Position numbers and translations under genes: made by a program. Below are positions 16,399-23,690 of a DNA stretch of 43,633 bases, in pieces. The notes below the pieces were generated by a model, which searched no databases, had not been told where the DNA came from, and saw only the letters and a program-made list of their open reading frames with translations. Each line of letters starts with the position of its first letter. Position 1 is the first letter of the stretch. The stretch lies in assembly GCA_014378525.1 (NCBI GenBank), contig JACMNL010000017.1:1-43633 (forward strand). The letters are read 5' to 3'. This DNA comes from Bacteriovorax sp. Its GTDB lineage: Bacteria; Bdellovibrionota; Bacteriovoracia; Bacteriovoracales; Bacteriovoracaceae.

Positions 16399-16994
16399 AG
16401 ATTTTTTTCCACGAAGTCTGTCACTTTACCAGCGACGATCTCATGCCCTTTAGGATTGGGGTGAATTCCATCGGCCTGATTCAGTTCATTTTTTCCAGCT
16501 ACTCCATTTAAGATAAAAGGAAGGAACGGAATTTTTTCATCAACTGCAATCTTTTTATACATCTGCTCAAATTCGTCAGTGTACTTTTTCCCATAGTTAG
16601 GCGGCATCAGTACACCGACTAAAAGTACTTTTACTTTTTTATTTTTTGCGAGGCGGATAATCTCTTTAAGATTTTTCTGTGTCTCTGTAATTTTTAATCC
16701 TCGAAGTCCGTCATTGGCCCCGAGCTCCAGCACCATAATGTCTGTTTTCTTTTTTAAGTGCCACTTTAATCTCGTAACACCGCTTGCAGATGTCGATCCA
16801 CTCACGCCGCCGTTAGTGACAATGACATCATGTTTTCTTTCTCGAAGATTTTGCTCGACCAGTCTGGGGAATGCCTGATTTTCATCAACGCCCTGACCTT
16901 CGGTAAGTGAATCGCCTAAAAATAAAATATTGGTTGAAGAGAAAGCGCTACTGCTGATCAATAGCCCTAAAAACAGGATTGATAACATTTTCAT
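16395..16994 (-). CDS. tesA: TesA-like SGNH esterase/thioesterase
   Basis: The 199-residue protein has a signal peptide (about 1-19) and the four SGNH blocks: L-F-L-G-D-S-L-T-E-G (nucleophile serine), N-G-G-V-S-G-S-T-S-A-S-G, L-E-L-G-A-N-D-G-L-R-G and the D-G-I-H-P-N-P-K-G-H dyad. This is the TesA/arylesterase group: periplasmic hydrolases of acyl-CoA, lysophospholipid or other esters. It lies directly before ybbA with ATGA overlap and begins 17 bases after the uridine kinase stop, so it may be the link between the uracil operon and the ABC module. No role in uracil metabolism is implied. Confidence 0.92.
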   Translation of the reverse strand: MKMLSILFLGLLISSSAFSSTNILFLGDSLTEGQGVDENQAFPRLVEQNLRERKHDVIVTNGGVSGSTSASGVTRLKWHLKKKTDIMVLELGANDGLRGLKITETQKNLKEIIRLAKNKKVKVLLVGVLMPPNYGKKYTDEFEQMYKKIAVDEKIPFLPFILNGVAGKNELNQADGIHPNPKGHEIVAGKVTDFVEKNL

Positions 16995-17011
16995 TTTGAA
17001 TCCAAAGATAA

Positions 17012-17617
17012 TTAAGTCAGTTTTCTGCTAAAGAACTCTATCGTTTCGTGGTAGTCACCGAAATCTTTTACTATGGTTTGCGCATGGGCCTTAGATGGCT
17101 CCACAAATTGAATGTGCATAGGTTTTACCTGCAGATCAAATTGTTTTTTTACACCTTCAGCTGTTCTGCCTCTTTCGTTTACATCGCGGTCCAGACGGCG
17201 TTTAAAACGCAGCTCTTCCGGCGTATCAAAGAAGATGGCTTCATCCAGTTGCGCACGAACGGCAGCTGAATCTAAAATCAGAATGCCATCCACTAAAATA
17301 ATTTTTTTAGGATGGCAGTCGATTGTTTCAGATTTTCTTGTATGGTTTGAAAATTCGTATAGTGGAACTTCGATCTTCTGTCCTTTTTTAAGAGCTGCAA
17401 GGCCCTGGGCCAGCAGATCAAAATCAAGACTGTCGGGATGATCAAAGTTAACCGATCCACCATCGCCGTCAAAACGATGTGACTGATCGATGTAATAATT
17501 GTCCTGATAAATAATCGTGCAAAGCTCGTCGCCGAGAATTTTCTGAAGTTCACGGGCGAAAAAAGTTTTTCCCGATCCGCTTCCACCTGCTACACCGATA
17601 ATATAAGGAACAACCAT
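17012..17617 (-). CDS. udk: Uridine kinase
   Basis: The 201-residue protein has the P-loop G-V-A-G-G-S-G-S-G-K-T (8-18), the substrate segment Y-Q-D-N-Y-Y, the F-D-H-P-D-S-L-D motif and the late region R-L-D-R-D-V-N-E-R-G-R-T. All are typical of uridine kinases (Udk), which phosphorylate uridine and cytidine with ATP or GTP to give UMP and CMP. The normal length is about 210 residues. It follows upp after 11 bases and has its own AGAGGA ribosome site, so in this cluster it can feed nucleoside-derived UMP to the same pool as Upp. Confidence 0.93.
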   Translation of the reverse strand: MVVPYIIGVAGGSGSGKTFFARELQKILGDELCTIIYQDNYYIDQSHRFDGDGGSVNFDHPDSLDFDLLAQGLAALKKGQKIEVPLYEFSNHTRKSETIDCHPKKIILVDGILILDSAAVRAQLDEAIFFDTPEELRFKRRLDRDVNERGRTAEGVKKQFDLQVKPMHIQFVEPSKAHAQTIVKDFGDYHETIEFFSRKLT

Positions 17618-17628
17618 AACGAATCCTC

Positions 17629-18261
17629 TTATTTAGTTTGGAACAAGCGGTCCCCTGCGTCCCCAAGACCAGGAACTAGGTATCCAACTTCATTAATCTG
17701 CTCTTCTACATTTAAAGTAAGCACTTCTACGTCAGGGTGAAAATAATGAAGACGTTCTAAACCAGTTTTGCTGGCGATAATACAAAGAACTTTAATCTTC
17801 CCGACTTCATATTGTTTCAGGCGATCGATCGCTGCCACAATTGTATCTGCCGTTGCTACCAGCGGGTCGCAGAGAAGAATTTCTTTTCCTTTGATATTTT
17901 CCGGCATTTTAAAATAATACTCAACAGTATTGTGAATAAATTTATCGCGATAAATCCCGATGAACCCTGCACTTGAAATTGGTATCATTGAAAGAACTGC
18001 ATCGAGCATTCCGTTTCCTGCTCTTAAAACAGAAACCACAACCGGAGGATTTTTGATTCTTTCGGTAGTTGTTTTTGCGATAGGAGTTTCAATGGAAACT
18101 GTTTCCATCTGATCCCATTCTCTCATGGCTTCATAAGCTAGTATTTTAGAAATCTCTTTTGTAATTTCTCTAAAATCATTCGAGTTGGTGTTTTTATCTC
18201 TTAAGTGACCCAGCTTGTGTTTTAGTAGCGGGTGTTTGATAACTGTAACTTTGCCTGTCAT
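17629..18261 (-). CDS. upp: Uracil phosphoribosyltransferase with unusual PRPP loop
   Basis: The 210-residue protein aligns along its whole length with Upp: H-P-L-L-K-H-K-L-G-H-L-R at the start, V-S-V-L-R-A-G-N-G-M, G-I-Y-R-D and the C-terminal uracil loop Y-L-V-P-G-L-G-D-A-G-D-R-L-F. It makes UMP from uracil and PRPP. The PRPP-binding loop reads D132-P-L-V-A-T-A-D-T, whereas common Upp proteins have D-P-M-L-A-T-G-G-S; both glycines are replaced. It lies between urc4 and udk, which fits the role of UPRTase (URC6) in the fungal URC pathway, where uracil is first converted to UMP. Confidence 0.92.
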   Translation of the reverse strand: MTGKVTVIKHPLLKHKLGHLRDKNTNSNDFREITKEISKILAYEAMREWDQMETVSIETPIAKTTTERIKNPPVVVSVLRAGNGMLDAVLSMIPISSAGFIGIYRDKFIHNTVEYYFKMPENIKGKEILLCDPLVATADTIVAAIDRLKQYEVGKIKVLCIIASKTGLERLHYFHPDVEVLTLNVEEQINEVGYLVPGLGDAGDRLFQTK

Positions 18262-18283
18262 ATATAATCCTTAGGTGTAATTC

Positions 18284-19486
18284 TTAAAAAACTGTTCCAT
18301 CACTTTCAATTTTTAACGGCGGTGAACTGTCTGCTCGTTTTGCTTTTGCCGCTTTTCTGCCGGCCCACCATGTTCCCCCTTCGAGAACTTTTGCCAGTGG
18401 AAAATCACTTGGATTTTTATTCAGCTTCTTTTGAACCTGAGCTCCGATGCGATCAAGAAGTGCAATTGTTAATCCACGCCATTCAATAATTAATTCTGAA
18501 TCCGGTCTGTGACTTAATTCTGCGAGTTTTGGATTTCTAAGTGTGATGAGATCTCTATCAACAAGTAGTCCGCCATTTCTATATTCAGCAAGGCCTGTTA
18601 ATTTATCAACATCAGTTACAACAAATCCTGCTTCAATTAACGGTTCAATTAATGAGTAAGTCATCCATTGAGAAAGTTTATGGAAGACTGCAAGGCCACC
18701 CTGAACATCTTTGTACGGCCATGCATCACCAAGATTCACTCCGCCGATTTTTACTCTACCAGGCCAGATTTCTCCAAGTCCGTCGAGTACTGCTCTTAAC
18801 AACTGAGGTCCTGTAATATTTTTTCCATAACGGATCTCTAAGTAATCTACAATGCTTCCCGGTCTTCCCAATGGAAACAATTCTTTTTTCTGCTCAACTG
18901 TTTTTCCAAGATTTTGAAGCAGAGATAGTCTACCTTCAACACCGACCAGAGGATTTTCTTCAGAAACTTGAAACGCAGTTTTTAATTTTGCTGCCGTTAA
19001 GTTTTGTAATCCACCGAATGTTGCTTTCAATGAACCGTCTTCAGAAAAATTTCCTTCCATGAACATGTAGAAGCTTGCGACTCCCAGACCTTCCGAACGA
19101 TTGAACATTTTTCCCGATGATTTTTCATTGTAGGCCCAGACGTTTCCGGCACCGGCATCTAAAAGAACAGATGTGATAACAAGGTCGAGTTTTATTCTCG
19201 CTCTCTCCATCGCATCCCTGTTTATAATTTTTTCATTTAACAAATCAGGGCGATTGATTCCGCCCACTTTAAAATGTCCCCATCTCGAGTGAAATGGAAT
19301 GTTGTGGTCCGGGTAATTTTCATTGATCACAGTAATAACGTAATCAACAAGTTCATCAAATTTTTCAGGATGATATTCAAAATGCGTTTTACCTTCCTGA
19401 GCTAATTTAAAAATTGTTTCAGCACTCTGACGAATTGCCTCTGGCGAAAGTAAAAAATCGAGATCTTTCTCAGAATAATTATTCAT
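18284..19486 (-). CDS. urc4: URC4/DUF1688 uracil catabolism protein
   Basis: This 400-residue protein has the features I know from DUF1688 (URC4/Urg3): an early L-L-S-P-E-A-I-R, the F-H-S-R-W-G-H-F block, I-T-S-V-L-L-D-A-G-A-G-x-x-W, R-S-E-G-L-G-V-A-S and G-G-x-x-N-L-G-D-A-W. In yeasts URC4 is needed for uracil catabolism, and mutants are reported to build up ribosylurea, so it may act on that intermediate; its chemistry is unproven. The frame is open to 19519, but ATG 19486 has AGGGAGA upstream. It overlaps the end of urc1 by eight bases, which argues for coupled synthesis. The length is normal. Confidence 0.87.
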   Translation of the reverse strand: MNNYSEKDLDFLLSPEAIRQSAETIFKLAQEGKTHFEYHPEKFDELVDYVITVINENYPDHNIPFHSRWGHFKVGGINRPDLLNEKIINRDAMERARIKLDLVITSVLLDAGAGNVWAYNEKSSGKMFNRSEGLGVASFYMFMEGNFSEDGSLKATFGGLQNLTAAKLKTAFQVSEENPLVGVEGRLSLLQNLGKTVEQKKELFPLGRPGSIVDYLEIRYGKNITGPQLLRAVLDGLGEIWPGRVKIGGVNLGDAWPYKDVQGGLAVFHKLSQWMTYSLIEPLIEAGFVVTDVDKLTGLAEYRNGGLLVDRDLITLRNPKLAELSHRPDSELIIEWRGLTIALLDRIGAQVQKKLNKNPSDFPLAKVLEGGTWWAGRKAAKAKRADSSPPLKIESDGTVF

Positions 19487-20750
19487 CAATTGGTCTCCCT
19501 TTAACTTTCTGAAGTTCATCTCCGTGTTTTACTTCATCTGGAGTGAAATATCCTGCAGCTTTTTTCGCTTCGATCTCAACCTGAGCGTCTGCTGGAATAA
19601 GTTCAGGTGGAATTTGAATACGGTTCACAACTTCAATACCACTTTTTACGATGGCATTGTATTTCATGTTACTCATAGAATGCAGGTTATGAATTTTTGT
19701 GATTCCAAAAAATTGTAAAATGTCCGGCATTAATTCCTGGAAGCGGGCATCTTCAACACCGGCCACACATTCTGTACGACGGAAGTAAGTCGCAGCAGAG
19801 TCTCCGCCCTGTTGACGTTTACGGGCGTTGTATACAAGGAATTTTGTTACTTCCCCAAGTGCACGTCCTTCTTTTCTGTAATAAGCGATAATACCAACAC
19901 CACCACGTTGAGCAGTTCTTGCAGCATCTTCGATTCCGTAAGTTAAGTAAGGTCTGCACGTGCAGATATCAGAACCAAAAACATCTGAACCGTTACATTC
20001 ATCGTGAACTCTACATGTAAGTTCAACTTTGGGATTTGATAAATCCTGTGGATTACCAAAAATATAAACTGTCGTACTTCCGATTGGTGGAAGCATAACT
20101 TTTAAATCCGGACGGGTAACAAGTTCAGGAAACATTCCGCCAGTTTCCTGGAAAAGAATTTTTCTAAGCTCGCCTTCATCAACACCTAAGCGTTTTGCGA
20201 TTCCCGGTAAATACCATACGGGCTCTAAAGCAACTTTTGTTACTTTTACATCCATATTTTCTTTAACAATTTTTCCGTCGATTTTTAATCTACCGGCCTG
20301 GATTGCTAAGTGGATTTCCGGAAGTTGTAAGTGAGCCTGGGTTACAGAAATCGTAGGACGAATATCGTAACCTTCATCATAAAGTTTTTTGAAATTGATT
20401 TGAACATCAAGTCCCCATGGATCGATTGAAACCATTTTGTCCGGATCAGACCACGAAGGGAAAGGTCCGATCTTCACCGGGCTTTCTGTGTTGTGCAGAT
20501 CTGGTCTGTGGTTTGTATCGTAAGAGCCTTGTGCAATTGAAAGCGCACGATAAACAGAATAACTTCCGCTGTGAGTTCCAATAGCATTTCTTTCTTTTAC
20601 GTCAGTCAGTGATCCGATAACCGGTCCGCGTTCAGCCGGAGTTTTTGCTCCCCAGTGAATGACTAAGCTGTTTTTATAAAGCTGTTTTGAATGCGACGTT
20701 AATACAACGTGTGCCGATCTCTTAAATTTCTTTTCAGTAGTGTCTTCCAT
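19479..20750 (-). CDS. urc1: URC1, GTP cyclohydrolase II-like uracil catabolism enzyme
   Basis: The 423-residue protein has a C-terminal RibA-like domain (about 225-395). The zinc ligands are kept with RibA spacing: H-D-E-C252, C263-T-C265, followed by Y-Y-R-K-E-G-R-A-L-G, the equivalent of R-H-E-G-R-G-I-G. Other RibA positions differ (G-G-D-S-A-A-T-Y instead of G-x-D-x-R-x-Y), and the usual T-N-N-P-x-K is replaced by S-M-S-N-M-K. The 220-residue N-terminal domain is absent from riboflavin enzymes and typical of URC1. With DUF1688 directly downstream I call it URC1, expected to open the pyrimidine ring of a uridine nucleotide, not RibA. Riboflavin synthesis genes are not adjacent. Confidence 0.88.
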   Translation of the reverse strand: MEDTTEKKFKRSAHVVLTSHSKQLYKNSLVIHWGAKTPAERGPVIGSLTDVKERNAIGTHSGSYSVYRALSIAQGSYDTNHRPDLHNTESPVKIGPFPSWSDPDKMVSIDPWGLDVQINFKKLYDEGYDIRPTISVTQAHLQLPEIHLAIQAGRLKIDGKIVKENMDVKVTKVALEPVWYLPGIAKRLGVDEGELRKILFQETGGMFPELVTRPDLKVMLPPIGSTTVYIFGNPQDLSNPKVELTCRVHDECNGSDVFGSDICTCRPYLTYGIEDAARTAQRGGVGIIAYYRKEGRALGEVTKFLVYNARKRQQGGDSAATYFRRTECVAGVEDARFQELMPDILQFFGITKIHNLHSMSNMKYNAIVKSGIEVVNRIQIPPELIPADAQVEIEAKKAAGYFTPDEVKHGDELQKVKGRPIDE

Positions 20751-20763
20751 ATACGCCTCTAAA

Positions 20764-22239
20764 TTACGACATCCAGTTGTTGTCGTTTTGTTTTTCCCAT
20801 TTAACTGTTACTTTTTTTATGTTGCTCCAGAAATCCAGCGAGTGCTCACCAGTAATGTCACCGTGACCGAATTTTGAAGCGTTGGTTCCGCCGAATGAAA
20901 ATGGTTCGCGTGGAACAGGAACTCCAACGTTCACTCCAACCATTCCTGTGCTTGCCATGCGGATAACTTTTTCTGCCAGCGCTCCACTTTGTGTAAACAC
21001 TGAACAGGCATTTCCATACTCAACACTGTTTTCAATTTTCATTGCTTCAGAAATATCCTTGCAACGAACGATGCTGATGATCGGCCCGAAGAGTTCAATG
21101 CCGGCAGCTTCACTACCCGGTTGAACATTGTCTAAAATCGTAGGCCCGATCCAGTTTCCTTCTTCCATTCCAGCTGGTGCTTTTGCTTTTCTTCCATCCA
21201 GAAGAATTTTTGCTCCTGCCTTTTCTGCTCTATCAATAGCCGATCTTAAAAACTCCACCTGAGTTTTTGTAATGATCGCACCCATTGATTCACCCAGAAC
21301 CATTGAGCTTGCTCTTTCAATAATTTTTTTAATGTGCTGATCAACTTCACCTACTGCAAGCAGAACTGAAGCGGCCATACAACGTTGTCCCGCACACCCT
21401 GTAAAAGAATCAGCGATACCGACTCCAGCAAGATCTGGAGTTGCATCAGGTAGAAGTACGATATGATTTTTTGCTCCACCAAGAGCAAGTACACGTTTAC
21501 CTAATTGAGTTCCACGATCGTAAACTGTTTTTGCAATTTTTGTTGAACCAACAAATCCAATCGCCTTTACATTTTTATTATCAATGACAGCTTCAACTGC
21601 TTCGCGCCCGCCCTGAAGCACCTGGAACAATCCATCCGGAAGTCCTGCTTCTTTTAGTGCTGCTGCAATTCGAAGTGATGTTAGAGGAGTTTTTTCTGAA
21701 GGTTTCCAGATGTAAGCGTTTCCTAAAGTAAGTGCAATGGGAATAGTCCACATAGGAACCATTGCAGGAAAGTTAAACGGAGTAATGTTAGCTACGACGC
21801 CAACTGGTTCACGTCGATACTCACAGCTGACACCGCGGGAAACTTCTACGCGTCCGCCGATATCCATGTTTTGAAGCGAAATGGCGAACTCAAGAACTTC
21901 AATTCCCTTCATCAATCCAGCTTGTCCTTCAGCAAAACATTTTCCTGATTCAGAACTTTTTAAATGTGCGATCTCTTCAAGGTCACGCAGTAAAATATTT
22001 CTGAAGTTAAACATAACTTTTGTTCTTTCTTTCATCGGTACATCGGCCCATTCTTTTTGTGCAATGGCCGCAGCTTCGCAGGCAGCATCAACATCGGCCT
22101 TTGTTGATGAATGCATCTCTCCGATTTTTTTTCCGTTATACGGGCTCACAATATCTATCTTCTCGCCTTTCGCATTCTGAAATTGTCCGTTCACAAAATT
22201 CTGGCAATTGATTACATGACTAGGAATCTTAACTTTCAT
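20764..22239 (-). CDS. mmsA: CoA-acylating (methyl)malonate-semialdehyde dehydrogenase
   Basis: The 491-residue aldehyde dehydrogenase shows N-I-T-P-F-N-F-P-A-M-V-P-M-W and G-C-A-G-Q-R-C287-M-A, both diagnostic of the MmsA group; C287 is the nucleophile. The general-base glutamate of hydrolytic ALDHs is replaced (A-L-G-G-A-K-N-H), as in CoA-acylating members. Such enzymes turn malonate semialdehyde into acetyl-CoA and CO2, or the methyl form into propionyl-CoA. No valine or inositol genes are near, while urc1 starts 13 bases downstream, so the C3 unit from uracil is the likely substrate. ATG 22239 has GAGG seven bases upstream; the frame continues to 22302 without a better start. It heads the operon. 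Confidence 0.85.
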   Translation of the reverse strand: MKVKIPSHVINCQNFVNGQFQNAKGEKIDIVSPYNGKKIGEMHSSTKADVDAACEAAAIAQKEWADVPMKERTKVMFNFRNILLRDLEEIAHLKSSESGKCFAEGQAGLMKGIEVLEFAISLQNMDIGGRVEVSRGVSCEYRREPVGVVANITPFNFPAMVPMWTIPIALTLGNAYIWKPSEKTPLTSLRIAAALKEAGLPDGLFQVLQGGREAVEAVIDNKNVKAIGFVGSTKIAKTVYDRGTQLGKRVLALGGAKNHIVLLPDATPDLAGVGIADSFTGCAGQRCMAASVLLAVGEVDQHIKKIIERASSMVLGESMGAIITKTQVEFLRSAIDRAEKAGAKILLDGRKAKAPAGMEEGNWIGPTILDNVQPGSEAAGIELFGPIISIVRCKDISEAMKIENSVEYGNACSVFTQSGALAEKVIRMASTGMVGVNVGVPVPREPFSFGGTNASKFGHGDITGEHSLDFWSNIKKVTVKWEKQNDNNWMS

Positions 22240-22287
22240 TGGACGACCTCTATTGGGCTTACTTAATAAATGATTAAAGAAAGGAAT

Positions 22288-22316
22288 TTTATGCCCAAAC
22301 ACAACAGATTTACCAA
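22288..22316 (-). promoter_or_regulatory. Candidate promoter of the uracil catabolic operon
   Basis: On the - strand TTGGTA (22311-22316) and CATAAA (22288-22293) are separated by 17 bases, each four of six to consensus, some 50 bases before mmsA. A perfect palindrome AATGTACATT (22322-22331) sits just upstream of the -35 box, a usual activator position. The pathway regulator is not visible in the window. Confidence 0.4.
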
Positions 22317-22396
22317 TGAAAAATGTACATTTGATTGCACATTAAGGAATTTCTTACCCGAGCGCGAAATTTACTGCGATTTGGTAAGATGAATTT

Positions 22397-22765
22397 ATGA
22401 ATATAGAAGAAAATCTAATTGTAAGAAGTAGCCAAAACGACAAAAATAAGAACCTTAAAAAGGAACTCGATGCTGCGAAAGCTGTGATTAAAACTTACGA
22501 AAGAATCATTGAGGAACTGAAACTGGAAAACAGTAACAACCTCAAGCATTTTACTCATGATCTTGCTAATCCTCTGCAAATTCTCTCAATGACAATTGAA
22601 TCTCTACAGGACAATCCGCCAAAGGATATTACTGCTGCCCTCGAGCGCATGAAAAGATCGGCCGATAACATGACAACTATAATCCTTCAGATCAGAAAGC
22701 TTAGAAACATATCTTCATCTTCATCTTCTGCTACTACAACTGTAAGTGGGCTGAAAGTCGTTTAA
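22397..22765 (+). CDS. Orphan histidine kinase DHp (phosphoacceptor) domain protein
   Basis: This 122-residue protein has a coiled-coil-like helix (about 18-48) followed by an H-box L-K-H-F-T-H54-D-L-A-N-P-L-Q-I-L and a second helix (75-105), the two-helix hairpin of a histidine kinase dimerisation domain. The ATP-binding domain (N, G1, F, G2 boxes) is absent; the gene ends in a short S/T-rich tail. It may serve as a phosphotransfer or scaffold protein, or be the remnant of a larger kinase. The downstream DNA does not continue the kinase in another frame: the next gene is a GNAT-like protein. The ribosome site is weak. Confidence 0.7.
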   Translation: MNIEENLIVRSSQNDKNKNLKKELDAAKAVIKTYERIIEELKLENSNNLKHFTHDLANPLQILSMTIESLQDNPPKDITAALERMKRSADNMTTIILQIRKLRNISSSSSSATTTVSGLKVV

Positions 22766-22834
22766 GTTTTTCCCGACTATTTTGCTTCGTATAAATTTTC
22801 TTGATAATTTTCCGTCACCCTTTAAGATGGGTTA

Positions 22835-23236
22835 ATGGACATTCGATTAATCACGGTCAAGGAAGACTTTGAGAAGGCGTATAGTATCCTCAATCAACGA
22901 GAATACCCGCTATCTTTTTATGAATATGCATTGAAGCACGATTCATATAGGAACCACCAACTTTTAAAGTTGATAGGCCTCTTTGCGGATGATGAATGTG
23001 TCGGAACTATCAGCTACAAGATCACACCATGCCCTCACCTGGGACAGATTTTAGAGATCAAGGAAATGCACCAGCTCAATATCAAAGGCTATAAAGCAAT
23101 GATGGACTTCATTGACGAAATCGCCAGGGATGAGCATTGTAATGCCATTAAGATCTGCAAGAATAAAGCTGAGAGATTAAATCACTCGGTATTTGATAGA
23201 ATGGAAAATTTTTTGAAAGGCCTACTTCCGAATTAA
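22835..23236 (+). CDS. GNAT-like acyltransferase fold protein
   Basis: The 133-residue protein has the outline of a small GNAT domain: an N-terminal strand I-R-L-I-T-V, a helix with D-F-E-K-A-Y-S-I-L, a strand pair G-L-F-A-D-D-E-C-V-G-T-I-S-Y-K and the strand I-L-E-I-K-E-M-H-Q-L-N before a helix I-K-G-Y-K-A-M-M-D-F. The canonical acetyl-CoA loop Q/R-x-x-G-x-G/A is replaced by Q-L-N-I-K-G-Y, so binding is uncertain. Function and substrate are unknown. It lies 69 bases after the DHp gene and may share its transcript. Its stop overlaps the convergent secreted-protein gene (TTAA at 23233-23236). Confidence 0.6.
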   Translation: MDIRLITVKEDFEKAYSILNQREYPLSFYEYALKHDSYRNHQLLKLIGLFADDECVGTISYKITPCPHLGQILEIKEMHQLNIKGYKAMMDFIDEIARDEHCNAIKICKNKAERLNHSVFDRMENFLKGLLPN

Positions 23237-23622
23237 ATTTCTTCGAAATTCAGCGAAATATTTGTGTCTTCAGAATTAAACTGAGCTGACTTATTATAAA
23301 AAGAAGTAATCGTCTGCGGTTTCCCGATTAGTCTCTTCATCTCATTGAACATTTTCATATCGATTTGTACCGGATTAATGCTGTTTCCGTTCACCATAAT
23401 ATTTTTAAATTTTTTCAAACTTAAAACGATTTTATTAGTCAGTCCACCCTCTGGCATGATGACGATATCCTGACCATAGTTGGCAGAAATTGTCTTGATT
23501 GTCTCAACAGTTTTAGTTCCGATGATCTGATGGATTTTAACTTTTAAATTTAATTCTGAATGAGCTTTTGGTGAGAAGAAAGTTACACATACAACAAATA
23601 ATAATCCAGCAGCTTTTTTCAT
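23233..23622 (-). CDS. Small secreted protein, unknown
   Basis: I do not recognise this 129-residue product. It begins with a signal peptide (MKKAAGLLFVVCVTFFSPKAHS). The mature part is basic and strand-rich, with repeated I/V-alternating segments, so it may be a small beta-sandwich. The frame continues to 23661, but ATG 23622 begins the signal peptide and has GGAGAAA upstream. It converges on the GNAT-like gene and shares a four-base stop overlap. Its 5' side lies close to the stop of TerC, all on the - strand. Confidence 0.6.
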   Translation of the reverse strand: MKKAAGLLFVVCVTFFSPKAHSELNLKVKIHQIIGTKTVETIKTISANYGQDIVIMPEGGLTNKIVLSLKKFKNIMVNGNSINPVQIDMKMFNEMKRLIGKPQTITSFYNKSAQFNSEDTNISLNFEEI

Positions 23623-23690
23623 AGAGTTTCTCCAAAAGTTTGATCTGATAATTCTAAACAAACATTCTCCTCTACGATAGCCGCGGTAAT

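Noticed and set aside
17112..17441. 109-codon + strand frame inside udk
   Set aside because: Antisense to a clearly conserved uridine kinase; composition is that of a shadow frame.
19479..20750. Riboflavin biosynthesis GTP cyclohydrolase II (ribA)
   Set aside because: The extra N-terminal domain, altered catalytic motifs and linkage to DUF1688 fit URC1 better, and no other rib gene is adjacent.
21881..22180. 99-codon + strand frame inside mmsA
   Set aside because: Antisense to conserved aldehyde dehydrogenase sequence, no ribosome site.
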